DNA of 64,000 nucleotides from Rhyzopertha dominica (taxonomy: Eukaryota; Arthropoda; Insecta; Coleoptera; Bostrichidae): the NCBI GenBank assembly GCA_025024175.1, contig QCXZ01000045.1, forward strand, positions 5,210,649-5,274,648. The letters are read 5' to 3'. Every line of letters begins with the position of its first letter. Within the stretch, counting starts at the first letter, position 1. Position numbers and translations under genes: made by a program. Positions 54,426 to 64,000 of the stretch are shown here, in pieces. The notes under the pieces are model-generated. The model saw only the letters and a list, made by a program, of their open reading frames with translations, ran no database searches and was not told the DNA's origin.

Positions 54426-55250
54426 AGCACATACATTCAATCGGCCTCAATCAGTTTTCAAGCTAGCTAAATAGTTTCGAGATAACTGCACTACAACACC
54501 CTGTAATGCTTTCCGTCCTAACATCGGATGAAATGTGCCCTTAAATTTAAATTTTCCTACAACAATCGCCAGTATCTCATTCATTACTAGCACTTGTATT
54601 TGGACAAACGTGAAATTGCTCTTTCCGTGTTCCAACACAGACGCCAAAGAACTATTTTTACTTACAGGCTAACGATGACTTAACGAATACCTATTGAGCC
54701 CACAGAAGCTCTGCTTATTATCATTTTACTAAGTTATTGTTTGTCGGTTATTTATTATTACATACAGTGGTAATTTCACAATAATGATTTATGTACTGTA
54801 GTTACGCTGTTTACCACCAAATAATTCGAATGCACAGTTTTCTCATTTCAGTACTACTATACTATAGTATCAAACCAGCAAATATTTTAGTGTAATACGT
54901 GAGTATGATGTAATGTAAAAATGGCGTTCAATTCGCTTTAATTGACCTTGAATAGCAATTTTTTCGTTTATTTTAAACAATTTGTATTAAAAAATGTTTG
55001 GATTTTAAGTGAAGGTTTCGATACTTTAATTATAAAAATAAAATTATTAAGCGAGACGAATAAGTGTATTCGATGTGATTGCCCTTTTTTGCAAATGCTT
55101 AAAATACTGAGGTCTTGTCTAAATCATCTCATAATTTTTTTAAGCTTTCTTCTATGTCATAATGTATTTACTAAATAATTTCGCTGTGGAAAATGAAAGG
55201 TGCAAGAGAATTCATATGCCCTCTCAAAACATCTACTTATAATATGAATC
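54426..55250. other. Interval without recognised genes
   Basis: Frames at 54447-54647 (minus) and 54942-55178 (plus) have no motif. Confidence 0.4.
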
Positions 55251-55263
55251 TTTGTTTTTGGCA

Positions 55264-55398
55264 GATTTTGTTTTAAACACGCTTATGCAGTTGTTCTATC
55301 TGGCCGCGTATGCTTTGGGCTTTTTGATGAACTCCTATCCTATTTTACGCAGATACTTTTATGCATTACCGTTTCACCCTCGTTTTGTGAGAAATTAA
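55264..55398 (+). CDS. Candidate terminal exon, unknown product
   Basis: Preceded by TTTGTTTTTGGCAG, a good splice acceptor. The open reading runs to TAA with MQLFYLAAYALGFLMNSYPI, then LRRYFYALPFHPRFVRN, i.e. a hydrophobic segment and a basic end. I do not recognise it, and no upstream partner exon was found. It could be a real host exon or chance. Confidence 0.25.
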   Translation, partial: DFVLNTLMQLFYLAAYALGFLMNSYPILRRYFYALPFHPRFVRN

Positions 55399-55920
55399 GC
55401 GCCTATTTTTTAAATAAACTGTAGTAAAAGGCTATTGCATCATAAAAAAAACATAGCACCGAAAACACTATAAACGTGTGGTACGACAAAGGCCTGCTTA
55501 TTCTTTTTAGTACTTCTTAGACAGTTTCAATTCATATTTATTCAAAAATGCTTAACGCGACCCATAAAAGAGCACAAATCTCGCTAACTTTCCAAAATAC
55601 AACGTACCCAGCAAGTACGCATAATTGCCAGTTTTCCTGGATGCCATTCTGAGTGCAATCTCGACCGCTCATGTATATACCGAATGCGATGGTCGCGCCA
55701 ACTACAGAAGACTGCGCTGAACTAGGCAATATACAAAGAGTCGGGGTTGGTGCAAAATAACGTCCGGCTAAATTTTGCTTCATTGGATGGAGAACAACCC
55801 ATAGTAGCCGTCCTTAAAATATTTCATGTGAGTCAAGGTGGCATCCGTATATCGGATGCCACCTTACCCCGGACGCCAACTTTACCGCTATTTTAACATG
55901 GGAGGATGCCAACTTGTGCG
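55399..55920. other. Interval without recognised genes
   Basis: Short frame 55538-55783 (minus) without motif. A small palindromic word GGCATCCGTATATCGGATGCC lies near 55840. Confidence 0.4.
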
Positions 55921-55922
55921 CG

Positions 55923-55924
<2 letters not shown>

Positions 55925-55996
<72 letters not shown>
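55925..55996. repeat. (TA)n microsatellite
   Basis: About 72 bp of alternating TA at the left edge of the PLE 2 palindrome. Confidence 0.97.
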
Positions 55997-55998
<2 letters not shown>

Positions 55999-57482
55999 TG
56001 TGAAACTTTTCCGGGTTGTATTCCGTGTAGTAGCTTGATCCTCAGGAGGACCGTTCTTCCGACGTTTCGGCAAGGTCGCACTTGCCATTTTCAAGTGGTA
56101 ATCTTTCACTCTATTCTTCGCAATGAAAGTTCCATTACGGTGATTAATTGCTATGTTGTCAATTTGCTGTCACCCGTTACGGTCCGGTATGCCTTTGCTG
56201 TGACTGTGCTTGTTGGCGTGTCCTACTCCGTGTTCTAGGCAAACTGGCTTGTGCCCCCCCTTGAGACAATATGACGCTTTGCTGCCTGCTGATAACCGGT
56301 ACATTATGGGAACTTTGATTGTTCAGCATTGCCTCGGCTCCCGTAGCAGAATCATTTTCTGTATTGAGATTGATTGTGCTTGTGATAACTGGTTCTATTA
56401 CCGTGGTCCAGGTGTGTGGCAATCTTTGTCCGTCATCCCGTTTGTTTAAACAGTCGGGTCGTTTTTCTATTTCTATAGCTTCCCTTATTGTTCTTATTGT
56501 TCGGTTCTTGGAAATTGCCAGGGTTCGCGTCTTCTCAAAGTTTATTTGGTGACCCGTAATTCTTACGTGTGCCGCTAGAGAGGAATTCTTGTCATCTTTT
56601 ACTACCGCATTAACATGTTCGGCTCTTCTTACTTCAATCCTTCTGTTAGTCTGACCTACATACGACTGGGCGCATGTACCGCATGGTATTTCATACACCC
56701 CTTGGGCTTCCAATGGTATACGTTCCTTAGGATTACGTATTAGCGTATTTATCTTTTTGTGTGGTCGAAAGACGGCCTTGATCTTATGCCGTTTTAGTAT
56801 CCTACCGATTTTGTCAGTTGTTCCTCTGATATATGGTAAGAAGGCAATTCCAGTTGGTGGTTCGTCTGTATCATTACGTTGTCGTCTTGGCCTGAGTGCT
56901 CTGTTTATAACTTTTTTAGAAAATCCATTGTTAAGCAGTGTAGATTTGATGTATTTCATTTCAGCGTCGTTACTTTCTTCGTCGGCTAAACGTTTCGATC
57001 TCGTTAAAAGTGTTTTAGCCACTGAGTATATTTGCGCTGGATGATGGTGGGACGCAGCGTTAAGATAGCGATCCGTATGTGTTTGTTTTCTGTATACGGT
57101 GTGTCCAAGGGAACCGTCACGTTTTCTTGTCAAGAGCACATCTAAAAACGGCAATTTGTTGTGCTCTTCTATCTCCATTGTGAAACGAATTTTGCCATGT
57201 TGACTGTTAAGGTGATCCAGGAAGTTCTGTAGGGCTGCCCTGCCATGCGGCCAAATTACCAGTGTGTCATCCACATATCTTAACCATAGGGTCGGTTTTT
57301 GTGTGGCGGTGGTAATCGCCTTGGTCTCGAAATCTTCCATAAATAAGTTTGCTATGACCGGCGATAACGGCGAACCCATTGGTGCTCCTTCTATCTGTTT
57401 GTAGCGCTGTCCGTTATAAATGAAATAGGTATTATTTAAACAATGCTGGACTAAGTTTAAGATATGGGATGGCGGTTTGTAT
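55994..57482 (-). repeat. PLE 2 palindrome, left arm
   Basis: 1489 bp, holds most of the 484-codon frame and the 3' segment with GAAACGTCGG. Confidence 0.9.
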
Positions 57483-57631
57483 TTTTCTTTTATTATCTCC
57501 AACGCTTCTTCCACTGGTATTTGGGTAAATAAAGATACCACGTCAAAGCTAACCAAGAGGTCGTTATTTGTTATGGGTGTGACCTTCAAGATGTTAATAA
57601 GGTGATCAGCATTGCGCATACAAACCGCCAT
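56177..57631 (-). CDS. PLE 2 reverse transcriptase + GIY-YIG protein (5'-truncated)
   Basis: 484 codons without a break. RT blocks: LVSFDVVSLFTQIPVEEAL, APMGSPLSPVIANLFMEDF and LRYVDDTLVIW with the YVDD pair, then LPFLDVLLTRK. Next are an HHHP region, a basic linker and the GIY-YIG nuclease, QGVYEIPCGTCAQSYVGQTN with the RxxEH element and an IREAIEIEKRPDCLNKR tail. Full PLE proteins have several hundred more N-terminal residues, so the copy is 5'-truncated at about 57631 and this ATG is internal. The nuclease and the RT palm look intact. Confidence 0.9.
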   Translation of the reverse strand: MAVCMRNADHLINILKVTPITNNDLLVSFDVVSLFTQIPVEEALEIIKEKYKPPSHILNLVQHCLNNTYFIYNGQRYKQIEGAPMGSPLSPVIANLFMEDFETKAITTATQKPTLWLRYVDDTLVIWPHGRAALQNFLDHLNSQHGKIRFTMEIEEHNKLPFLDVLLTRKRDGSLGHTVYRKQTHTDRYLNAASHHHPAQIYSVAKTLLTRSKRLADEESNDAEMKYIKSTLLNNGFSKKVINRALRPRRQRNDTDEPPTGIAFLPYIRGTTDKIGRILKRHKIKAVFRPHKKINTLIRNPKERIPLEAQGVYEIPCGTCAQSYVGQTNRRIEVRRAEHVNAVVKDDKNSSLAAHVRITGHQINFEKTRTLAISKNRTIRTIREAIEIEKRPDCLNKRDDGQRLPHTWTTVIEPVITSTINLNTENDSATGAEAMLNNQSSHNVPVISRQQSVILSQGGAQASLPRTRSRTRQQAQSQQRHTGP

Positions 57632-59106
57632 CCCATATCTTAAACTTAGTCCAGCATTGTTTAAATAATACCTATTTCATTTATAACGGACAGCGCTACA
57701 AACAGATAGAAGGAGCACCAATGGGTTCGCCGTTATCGCCGGTCATAGCAAACTTATTTATGGAAGATTTCGAGACCAAGGCGATTACCACCGCCACACA
57801 AAAACCGACCCTATGGTTAAGATATGTGGATGACACACTGGTAATTTGGCCGCATGGCAGGGCAGCCCTACAGAACTTCCTGGATCACCTTAACAGTCAA
57901 CATGGCAAAATTCGTTTCACAATGGAGATAGAAGAGCACAACAAATTGCCGTTTTTAGATGTGCTCTTGACAAGAAAACGTGACGGTTCCCTTGGACACA
58001 CCGTATACAGAAAACAAACACATACGGATCGCTATCTTAACGCTGCGTCCCACCATCATCCAGCGCAAATATACTCAGTGGCTAAAACACTTTTAACGAG
58101 ATCGAAACGTTTAGCCGACGAAGAAAGTAACGACGCTGAAATGAAATACATCAAATCTACACTGCTTAACAATGGATTTTCTAAAAAAGTTATAAACAGA
58201 GCACTCAGGCCAAGACGACAACGTAATGATACAGACGAACCACCAACTGGAATTGCCTTCTTACCATATATCAGAGGAACAACTGACAAAATCGGTAGGA
58301 TACTAAAACGGCATAAGATCAAGGCCGTCTTTCGACCACACAAAAAGATAAATACGCTAATACGTAATCCTAAGGAACGTATACCATTGGAAGCCCAAGG
58401 GGTGTATGAAATACCATGCGGTACATGCGCCCAGTCGTATGTAGGTCAGACTAACAGAAGGATTGAAGTAAGAAGAGCCGAACATGTTAATGCGGTAGTA
58501 AAAGATGACAAGAATTCCTCTCTAGCGGCACACGTAAGAATTACGGGTCACCAAATAAACTTTGAGAAGACGCGAACCCTGGCAATTTCCAAGAACCGAA
58601 CAATAAGAACAATAAGGGAAGCTATAGAAATAGAAAAACGACCCGACTGTTTAAACAAACGGGATGACGGACAAAGATTGCCACACACCTGGACCACGGT
58701 AATAGAACCAGTTATCACAAGCACAATCAATCTCAATACAGAAAATGATTCTGCTACGGGAGCCGAGGCAATGCTGAACAATCAAAGTTCCCATAATGTA
58801 CCGGTTATCAGCAGGCAGCAAAGCGTCATATTGTCTCAAGGGGGGGCACAAGCCAGTTTGCCTAGAACACGGAGTAGGACACGCCAACAAGCACAGTCAC
58901 AGCAAAGGCATACCGGACCGTAACGGGTGACAGCAAATTGACAACATAGCAATTAATCACCGTAATGGAACTTTCATTGCGAAGAATAGAGTGAAAGATT
59001 ACCACTTGAAAATGGCAAGTGCGACCTTGCCGAAACGTCGGAAGAACGGTCCTCCTGAGGATCAAGCTACTACACGGAATACAACCCGGAAAAGTTTCAC
59101 ACCATA
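57618..59106 (+). repeat. PLE 2 palindrome, right arm
   Basis: Reverse complement of the left arm; begins ATACAAACCGCCATCCCATA. Confidence 0.9.
57721..58923 (+). CDS. PLE 2 reverse transcriptase + GIY-YIG protein, second (inverted) copy
   Basis: 400 codons identical to the C-terminal 400 residues of the minus-strand protein at 56177-57631, beginning at MGSPLSPV. The true reading continues upstream to the arm edge (CLNNTYFIYNGQRYKQ) but is truncated there, further 3' than the other copy. The YVDD and GIY-YIG motifs are present. Identity at every residue means either very recent duplication during one insertion or an artefact. Confidence 0.88.
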   Translation: MGSPLSPVIANLFMEDFETKAITTATQKPTLWLRYVDDTLVIWPHGRAALQNFLDHLNSQHGKIRFTMEIEEHNKLPFLDVLLTRKRDGSLGHTVYRKQTHTDRYLNAASHHHPAQIYSVAKTLLTRSKRLADEESNDAEMKYIKSTLLNNGFSKKVINRALRPRRQRNDTDEPPTGIAFLPYIRGTTDKIGRILKRHKIKAVFRPHKKINTLIRNPKERIPLEAQGVYEIPCGTCAQSYVGQTNRRIEVRRAEHVNAVVKDDKNSSLAAHVRITGHQINFEKTRTLAISKNRTIRTIREAIEIEKRPDCLNKRDDGQRLPHTWTTVIEPVITSTINLNTENDSATGAEAMLNNQSSHNVPVISRQQSVILSQGGAQASLPRTRSRTRQQAQSQQRHTGP

Positions 59107-59132
59107 CTCAATCCGTGAAAACCTAAAATCTA

Positions 59133-59985
<853 letters not shown>

Positions 59986-59989
59986 CAGC

Positions 59990-60425
59990 ATTGAATCTTA
60001 TTGACTAGCTCTAGGCTCGTGTGTATTGAAGCGGAGATGCGATATAAAACATTTTTCTTTTATAGTACATTTAATTTGAATAACAAATAAACAACATATT
60101 GCATATCACAATAGTACATAGGAAAAAACAAATTGTTTTTTTTTAAATATCTGAATATTTTTGTGAATAATCTGAGAATAAACGACTACCACTGTCTTTT
60201 ATTTGTCAAATGTTCTACATAAATATCTCTCGACCACTTGATTACCTACTACTACTACTACATTATATACTACATTACCCATATACACATAATCTACAGT
60301 ACCAGTCTATATCAGATACAAAATCTGATCCTGATTAGGAAGCTGTATCAATAGAATATTTTCTATATACCCTCATTTGAGTGGCTTCCCAGCATTGGAT
60401 TCCTGAAAAGGGCTTGAAGTTTGCG
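59990..60425. other. Interval without recognised genes
   Basis: Contains a (CTA)n-like stretch near 60247-60262 (TACTACTACTACTAC). Nothing else recognised. Confidence 0.45.
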
Positions 60426-60429
60426 TAGG

Positions 60430-60765
60430 TTGTTCATATGCTATTAAGCCAGTTCCTTTGAGATGCCAACAATGTTAACTAACTCACTCAATTTCACTTT
60501 ACGGTCACCCAAAACAATTTTTACGAATTTTCGCGATTTTTTTCTGGCGTTACTGCCTCTTGTGGCCTTCCTGAACGGGGTGCATCATTTGTGCTGGTAC
60601 GGTTACGACGAATTTCAGCAAACGAGTACTTGACCGTTGAAAATGCTGGGGCAGATTTCCCGTAACACTTATCAAGCCATTGCTTTGCAACAATGGTGTT
60701 TTTTTCCCATCAGGAAACAGTGTTTTATTAAAACACGAATTCACTTTTTCCATACCAGAGGTAGC
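60430..60765 (-). pseudogene. Mariner-type transposase N-terminal scrap
   Basis: Mixed minus-strand frames give STVKYSFAEIRRNRTSTNDA, PRSGRPQEAVTPEKIAKIRK and IVLGDRKVKLSELVNIVGIS. This is the GRP linker and second helix-turn-helix of mariner transposases. At least two frame changes; the catalytic domain is absent. Confidence 0.55.
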
Positions 60766-60769
60766 ATCA

Positions 60770-62380
60770 CTTTGAGACCAGTAACTTGAGAACGATTGGA
60801 TGAAATTTCATGAAACTTTGACAGTATTCTAGTTAAGGTTAGTACTATAAGACAACGATACAGAGATTTTTTGTTTGTAGCGCCATCTCTCGGTCAGGCC
60901 AAAGACTTTTCAGCCCATGGGGTAGACATATTGTGATTTTATATTTTTGTACATGTCATATATTTTCTCAGCATCAGAAGTTGTACCAGATCTAACTGTA
61001 AACTCCAGCAGGCTAATAACTAAATCGGTGTCTAGACTACCTTGATGATCTAGCAATTTTTTGGAGTGACGGGTTTGCAATTTGTATCAGCCCAGGTGAT
61101 ATTTTCCTTGAACTCATGACAGTTATTTAAGTTGCAGCTGCCAGATATGGGTAATGCAACCTAGATTGTCCATAAAATTGGTGTGGTTTTCTTGTAACTA
61201 TTTACTTTATTGTCTTATAGTACTAATATCTTTTAAAATGCGGTTGCATACAAAAAATGAAACATAAAAGAAAAATGGTTCAAGATACATAATCAAGATG
61301 TACCTTGGACCATCCGGTTATGTACCTTAAACGTAGTGCGTGTTTTGTAAATATAATTTTCAGCTGCTCTTTCATATTAACAAGTTCGCACTGTAATGTC
61401 CGTGTAAGTACTGATCGTGACATCATCTTCAGTCTTCCTCCAGTAAACCTTAAAAAATAAAGTAAGCGTCCACAAAATGCATGCAAAAGCATCAAAAATA
61501 ACCATTTATCAAATCAATAAAGCCATTTTCTTCTATTGTGCTTAGCGGATGTAAATAAATCTTTGACTACTTTGCAGTTTGCCGAGTTTATATAAACAAG
61601 TGCTGTAAGCTTAAGTACAACCACTACCAAAAAGAAATCGTTTAGCTGTGTAATGGGAATAAAACGCAGGGAAAAAACAGATGAAAATTAGAAGCTGTTG
61701 CGATATCAGTGATAAATCACTTTCTATACTCACTTGTTATTGTGTTATTAATTAATCAATATTAATAATTAAAATCGACGAAGCTCACAACAGAAAGCAA
61801 AAATCATTACCACCTAATAATAATATAATAATAATAATTAAATTCAATGTGATTCATAACCGTAGAACAGGGAGCGTTACCTGTATTATTTGGTCACCTA
61901 GCTGTTCACTGCAATTGAGGATCAGGGTTGAATAAAAATAGCTTAGTTTGATTTCTCAGAATGCTTTTTTTGAATCCTCATCTTGCGTGACTCCAACTCT
62001 ACAAGAACAACTGAACTTCTACAACTACTTAATATACCTACTGGTCATATTATCTACAACATTTTACTATATTATACATTGCGAACGAATTTCATGTTTT
62101 GTAGAAAAAGAATGGCTTTATTCTAAAATTCAAAATGTGGGGTCTTAATGGATTTAGAGGCTCTGGTTTGACTATTTGAGCTACCAAATAATTTATCCAT
62201 AAAAAGGGCAAATTCAGCTGTGCCAGAACACTGAATAGCACCAAGCTTATCCAATATTAACAACCTAGCATAAACAGAGCGACTAAACACTTGGGTTGCA
62301 AATTTAACCTTCAGGAATTGCAGTTTTATTTTCGAAATGAATGCCTTTGTTTATGAAATTATTTTATTAAGTGGGGTACA
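60770..62380. other. Interval without recognised genes
   Basis: Frames at 61280-61495 (minus) and 61948-62148 (plus) lack motifs. An ATT/AAT-rich patch lies at 61745-61850. Confidence 0.4.
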
Positions 62381-62389
62381 TCAAATAAA

Positions 62390-63010
62390 TGTAAAATTTC
62401 TTTACTACTGTCTACACTGTAAGAACAGCCTGAACTGCAGCCACTTGCACTACATGGACTTGTTAAAAGTGCAGCACTCTGGTCACAAACTGTGGCAACA
62501 ATAATTGTAAAATCAGTTTTTTTGATGAACAACTTTAATAATTACCTGCAATTGTTTGCATCTGTTATTTAATCCTCTCAACATAAAAACAAGCACATGA
62601 TTGTAATAACAGACAATATTTATGCAGTTTCTTAAGGCTCTGAAATATTTTGAACGTGATTTTAGCAATGCTGATGGCAAACTAAATAAAGCGACAGCTC
62701 TTAGGGGAATGCTTTTACAAAGCCAAGGCTAACGACTTTTCCTCCGCTGTCCACTTAATAGAACGGTTTTTTAATGTTCTTTAGGTGCGACAAAATAAAT
62801 GTGTTTTCAACATCAGACAATTTAACCAAATTTTTAAAATAACAACTTTTTAATAATTTTGTTGGATCATCTTTTGGAAAAAGATTTTTAAATGTTGCAC
62901 TCTTTTTCAAGAGCCTAGATTTTAAAATCGAAGTTATTTTTTTTGCCTGATTTAATTCAACATAAACTTTTTGTGACACGACTTTGTAGTGTTTATGCCT
63001 TAATTTCATN
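62390..63010 (-). pseudogene. P-like transposase fragment
   Basis: Minus-strand reading near 62400-62520 gives FTIIVATVCDQSAALL and EILHLFDVPHLIK, the second catalytic Asp block and following FD.PHL.K block of P/THAP9 transposases. The frame at 62755-63009, with NLFPKDDPTKLLKSC, may be the linker region upstream. Stops and an N at 63010; no ends found. Confidence 0.5.
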
Positions 63011-63196
63011 TTTGTCCGCTGTTTTCCGAAAAGAAAGTTTGCGGTCCAAAANTTCAGCTATAGTTGATGACAACTGGTGTACTATAATGTGTAGATNGGC
63101 NCTGCAAACGTTGGGAGATCCCTTTGACGTGCCGTCGAAATACCGACAGAAGACGGATAACTTCCAACGGTGGCGCCAACTTTGGTACCAACACTA

Positions 63197-64000
63197 CAGG
63201 GTGCGGCAAAAAAACCGTCAATGACAATTTTCTCAATAAAATCTTTATTAATAACGAAAATTGAATATCAACAAAAAAATAACGATAGGAAACAACTTGG
63301 ACCATAACATAATCAGCGGGTTTCAGAATGGCCACCTGCGGCGGCGATGCAGAGCCCCAACCGTGACTTGAAATTTTCAGCGATGGGCCGCAGGTCTTCT
63401 GGCGACAATCGGTCCCACTCCTGACGCAACCACCGCTTCAGCGACTCCAAAACACAGGCCCTGGCCTTCAAAATGAACCACATGCTGTAGTCCTTTGGGT
63501 TCAGGTCCGGCGAGTAGGGCATCCATTCTAAAGACGTGATGAAGTCAGGGAAATGGGTCTGGCACCACTCTTGAGTCGTTTTTGCCTTGGGCGCCGGTGA
63601 TGAGTCTTGCTAAGTCCGCATCGCCGAAGTGTTGCTGGGCCCACGGAAGTACGACGTCCTCCAGAATGTCCCGACGGTAGACTTTTTGGTTGATTTTGAT
63701 CCCTTGATCCACGAAAACGAGGGGGGTCTTGCCGCTTGCACAAATTCCGCCCCAGACCATCACCGCAGCGGGATTTTGACGGTGCTCGACAATGGCCGAC
63801 GTACCGGGAGCCTCAGCGGACCAGATCCGGTCGTTTTGGTGGTTGTGCGGTTGCTCGACGGTGAACAGCTTTCTCATCTGTGAAGAGGATGCCCTCCCAT
63901 CGCTGACCAACGGCCCGACGCTTGAGTTGGCGCCATCTTTGCAGCCGTACACGTTTGTTGTCGTCGGTGGAGGACCTGGACTTTTTGGAGCTTGTACGGC
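63197..64000 (-). mobile_element. Second DD37D Tc1/mariner copy, damaged and cut by window edge
   Basis: Starts CAGGGTGCGGCAAAAAAACC after TA (63195-63196), nearly the terminus of the element at 29723-31015. The rest of the element lies beyond 64000. Confidence 0.85.
63313..64000 (-). pseudogene. DD37D transposase pseudogene (partial)
   Basis: Frames 63313-63522 (MPYSPDLNPKDYSMW, third Asp block) and 63545-63952 (QPHNHQNDRIWSAEAPGTSA, MVWGGICASGKTPLVF) are the same protein as at 29839-30855, with many matching residues. Small deletions disrupt it: the segment equivalent to ATRHKT is missing at about 63452, the second Asp region is shifted near 63600, and the first-Asp block has lost bases near 63870. 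Inactive sibling of the intact copy. Confidence 0.85.

Larger units (their letters stand above)
55994..59106. mobile_element. Penelope-like element 2: inverted duplex (palindrome)
   Basis: Left arm 55994-57482 and right arm 57618-59106 are 1489-bp reverse complements; every pair I checked sums to 115100, and the encoded proteins are identical, so the arms seem perfect. The 135-bp spacer (57483-57617) is the extra upstream RT sequence present only in the minus-strand copy. (TA)n tracts lie on both sides. Head-to-head partial copies are known for PLEs. An assembly artefact is also possible. Confidence 0.88.

Noticed and set aside
58056..58890. Minus-strand frames in the right PLE 2 arm
   Set aside because: Antisense shadows of the RT/GIY-YIG frame; mirrored exactly at 56210-57044 because of the palindrome.

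Overview
The window is eukaryotic, AT-rich and almost entirely made of transposable elements. The families present point to an arthropod, most likely an insect: P-like/THAP9 elements, mariner and Tc1 relatives, ISL2EU, hAT, pogo, Penelope-like elements (PLE), DIRS-like, Ty3/Gypsy and R2-like/Jockey-like LINEs, plus Mutator-domain and CGGQNRN-type proteins that I associate with insect (often hemipteran) genomes. Introns are 40-60 nt GT..AG. No bacterial operon, rRNA, tRNA or CRISPR array was seen. Isolated N bases occur throughout.

Layout. 1-2.9 kb: LINE tail and PLE fragment. 2.9-10.1 kb: an ISL2EU transposon carrying a SWIM/YqaJ gene and a THAP-DDE transposase gene, convergently transcribed. 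Near its right end sits a complete P-like element (6784-10057) with an 8-bp target duplication, 33-bp terminal inverted repeats and a four-exon, 867-codon transposase with no visible break. 10.5-20.4 kb: LINE scraps, two phase-compatible candidate exons (12480-12667, 14543-14643), a hairpin MITE, a hAT remnant, a PLE terminal repeat, a CGGQNRN gene fragment and a DIRS-like remnant. 20.6-29.2 kb: mariner fragment, 377-bp tandem repeat, a decayed P-like gene split by a mariner (23250-24563), a Tc1/mariner-like scrap, a Mutator-domain remnant, another P-like scrap and a RING-finger pseudogene. 29.7-31.0 kb: a DD37D Tc1/mariner-type element with an uninterrupted 338-aa transposase. 31-35.7 kb: pogo, gag and Tc1-like scraps.

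35.7-43.5 kb: a complete Ty3/Gypsy retrotransposon (35750-43465) with two 1510-bp LTRs, a tRNA-Lys-type primer site, a polypurine tract, intact gag and pol, and a G GGA AAC slippery site in the gag/pol overlap. It split an IS630/DDE_3-type transposase gene, leaving an ACCA duplication. 44.2-48 kb: P-like scrap, a possible double-jelly-roll capsid-like fragment, an unassigned 158-codon ORF, and a DD41D element (46379-47712) inserted in another CGGQNRN-family gene remnant. 48.5-59.2 kb: three PLE copies or remnants. Two are bounded by (TA)n tracts, and one is a 1489-bp-arm palindrome with a 135-bp spacer. 59.2-64 kb: R2-like LINE tail, mariner and P-like scraps, and a second DD37D copy running off the end.

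The genes do not form a shared pathway. The main story is nested insertion: P-like into ISL2EU, Ty3 into a DDE_3 gene, DD41D into a CGGQNRN gene, mariner into an old P-like gene. I see no certain host gene.
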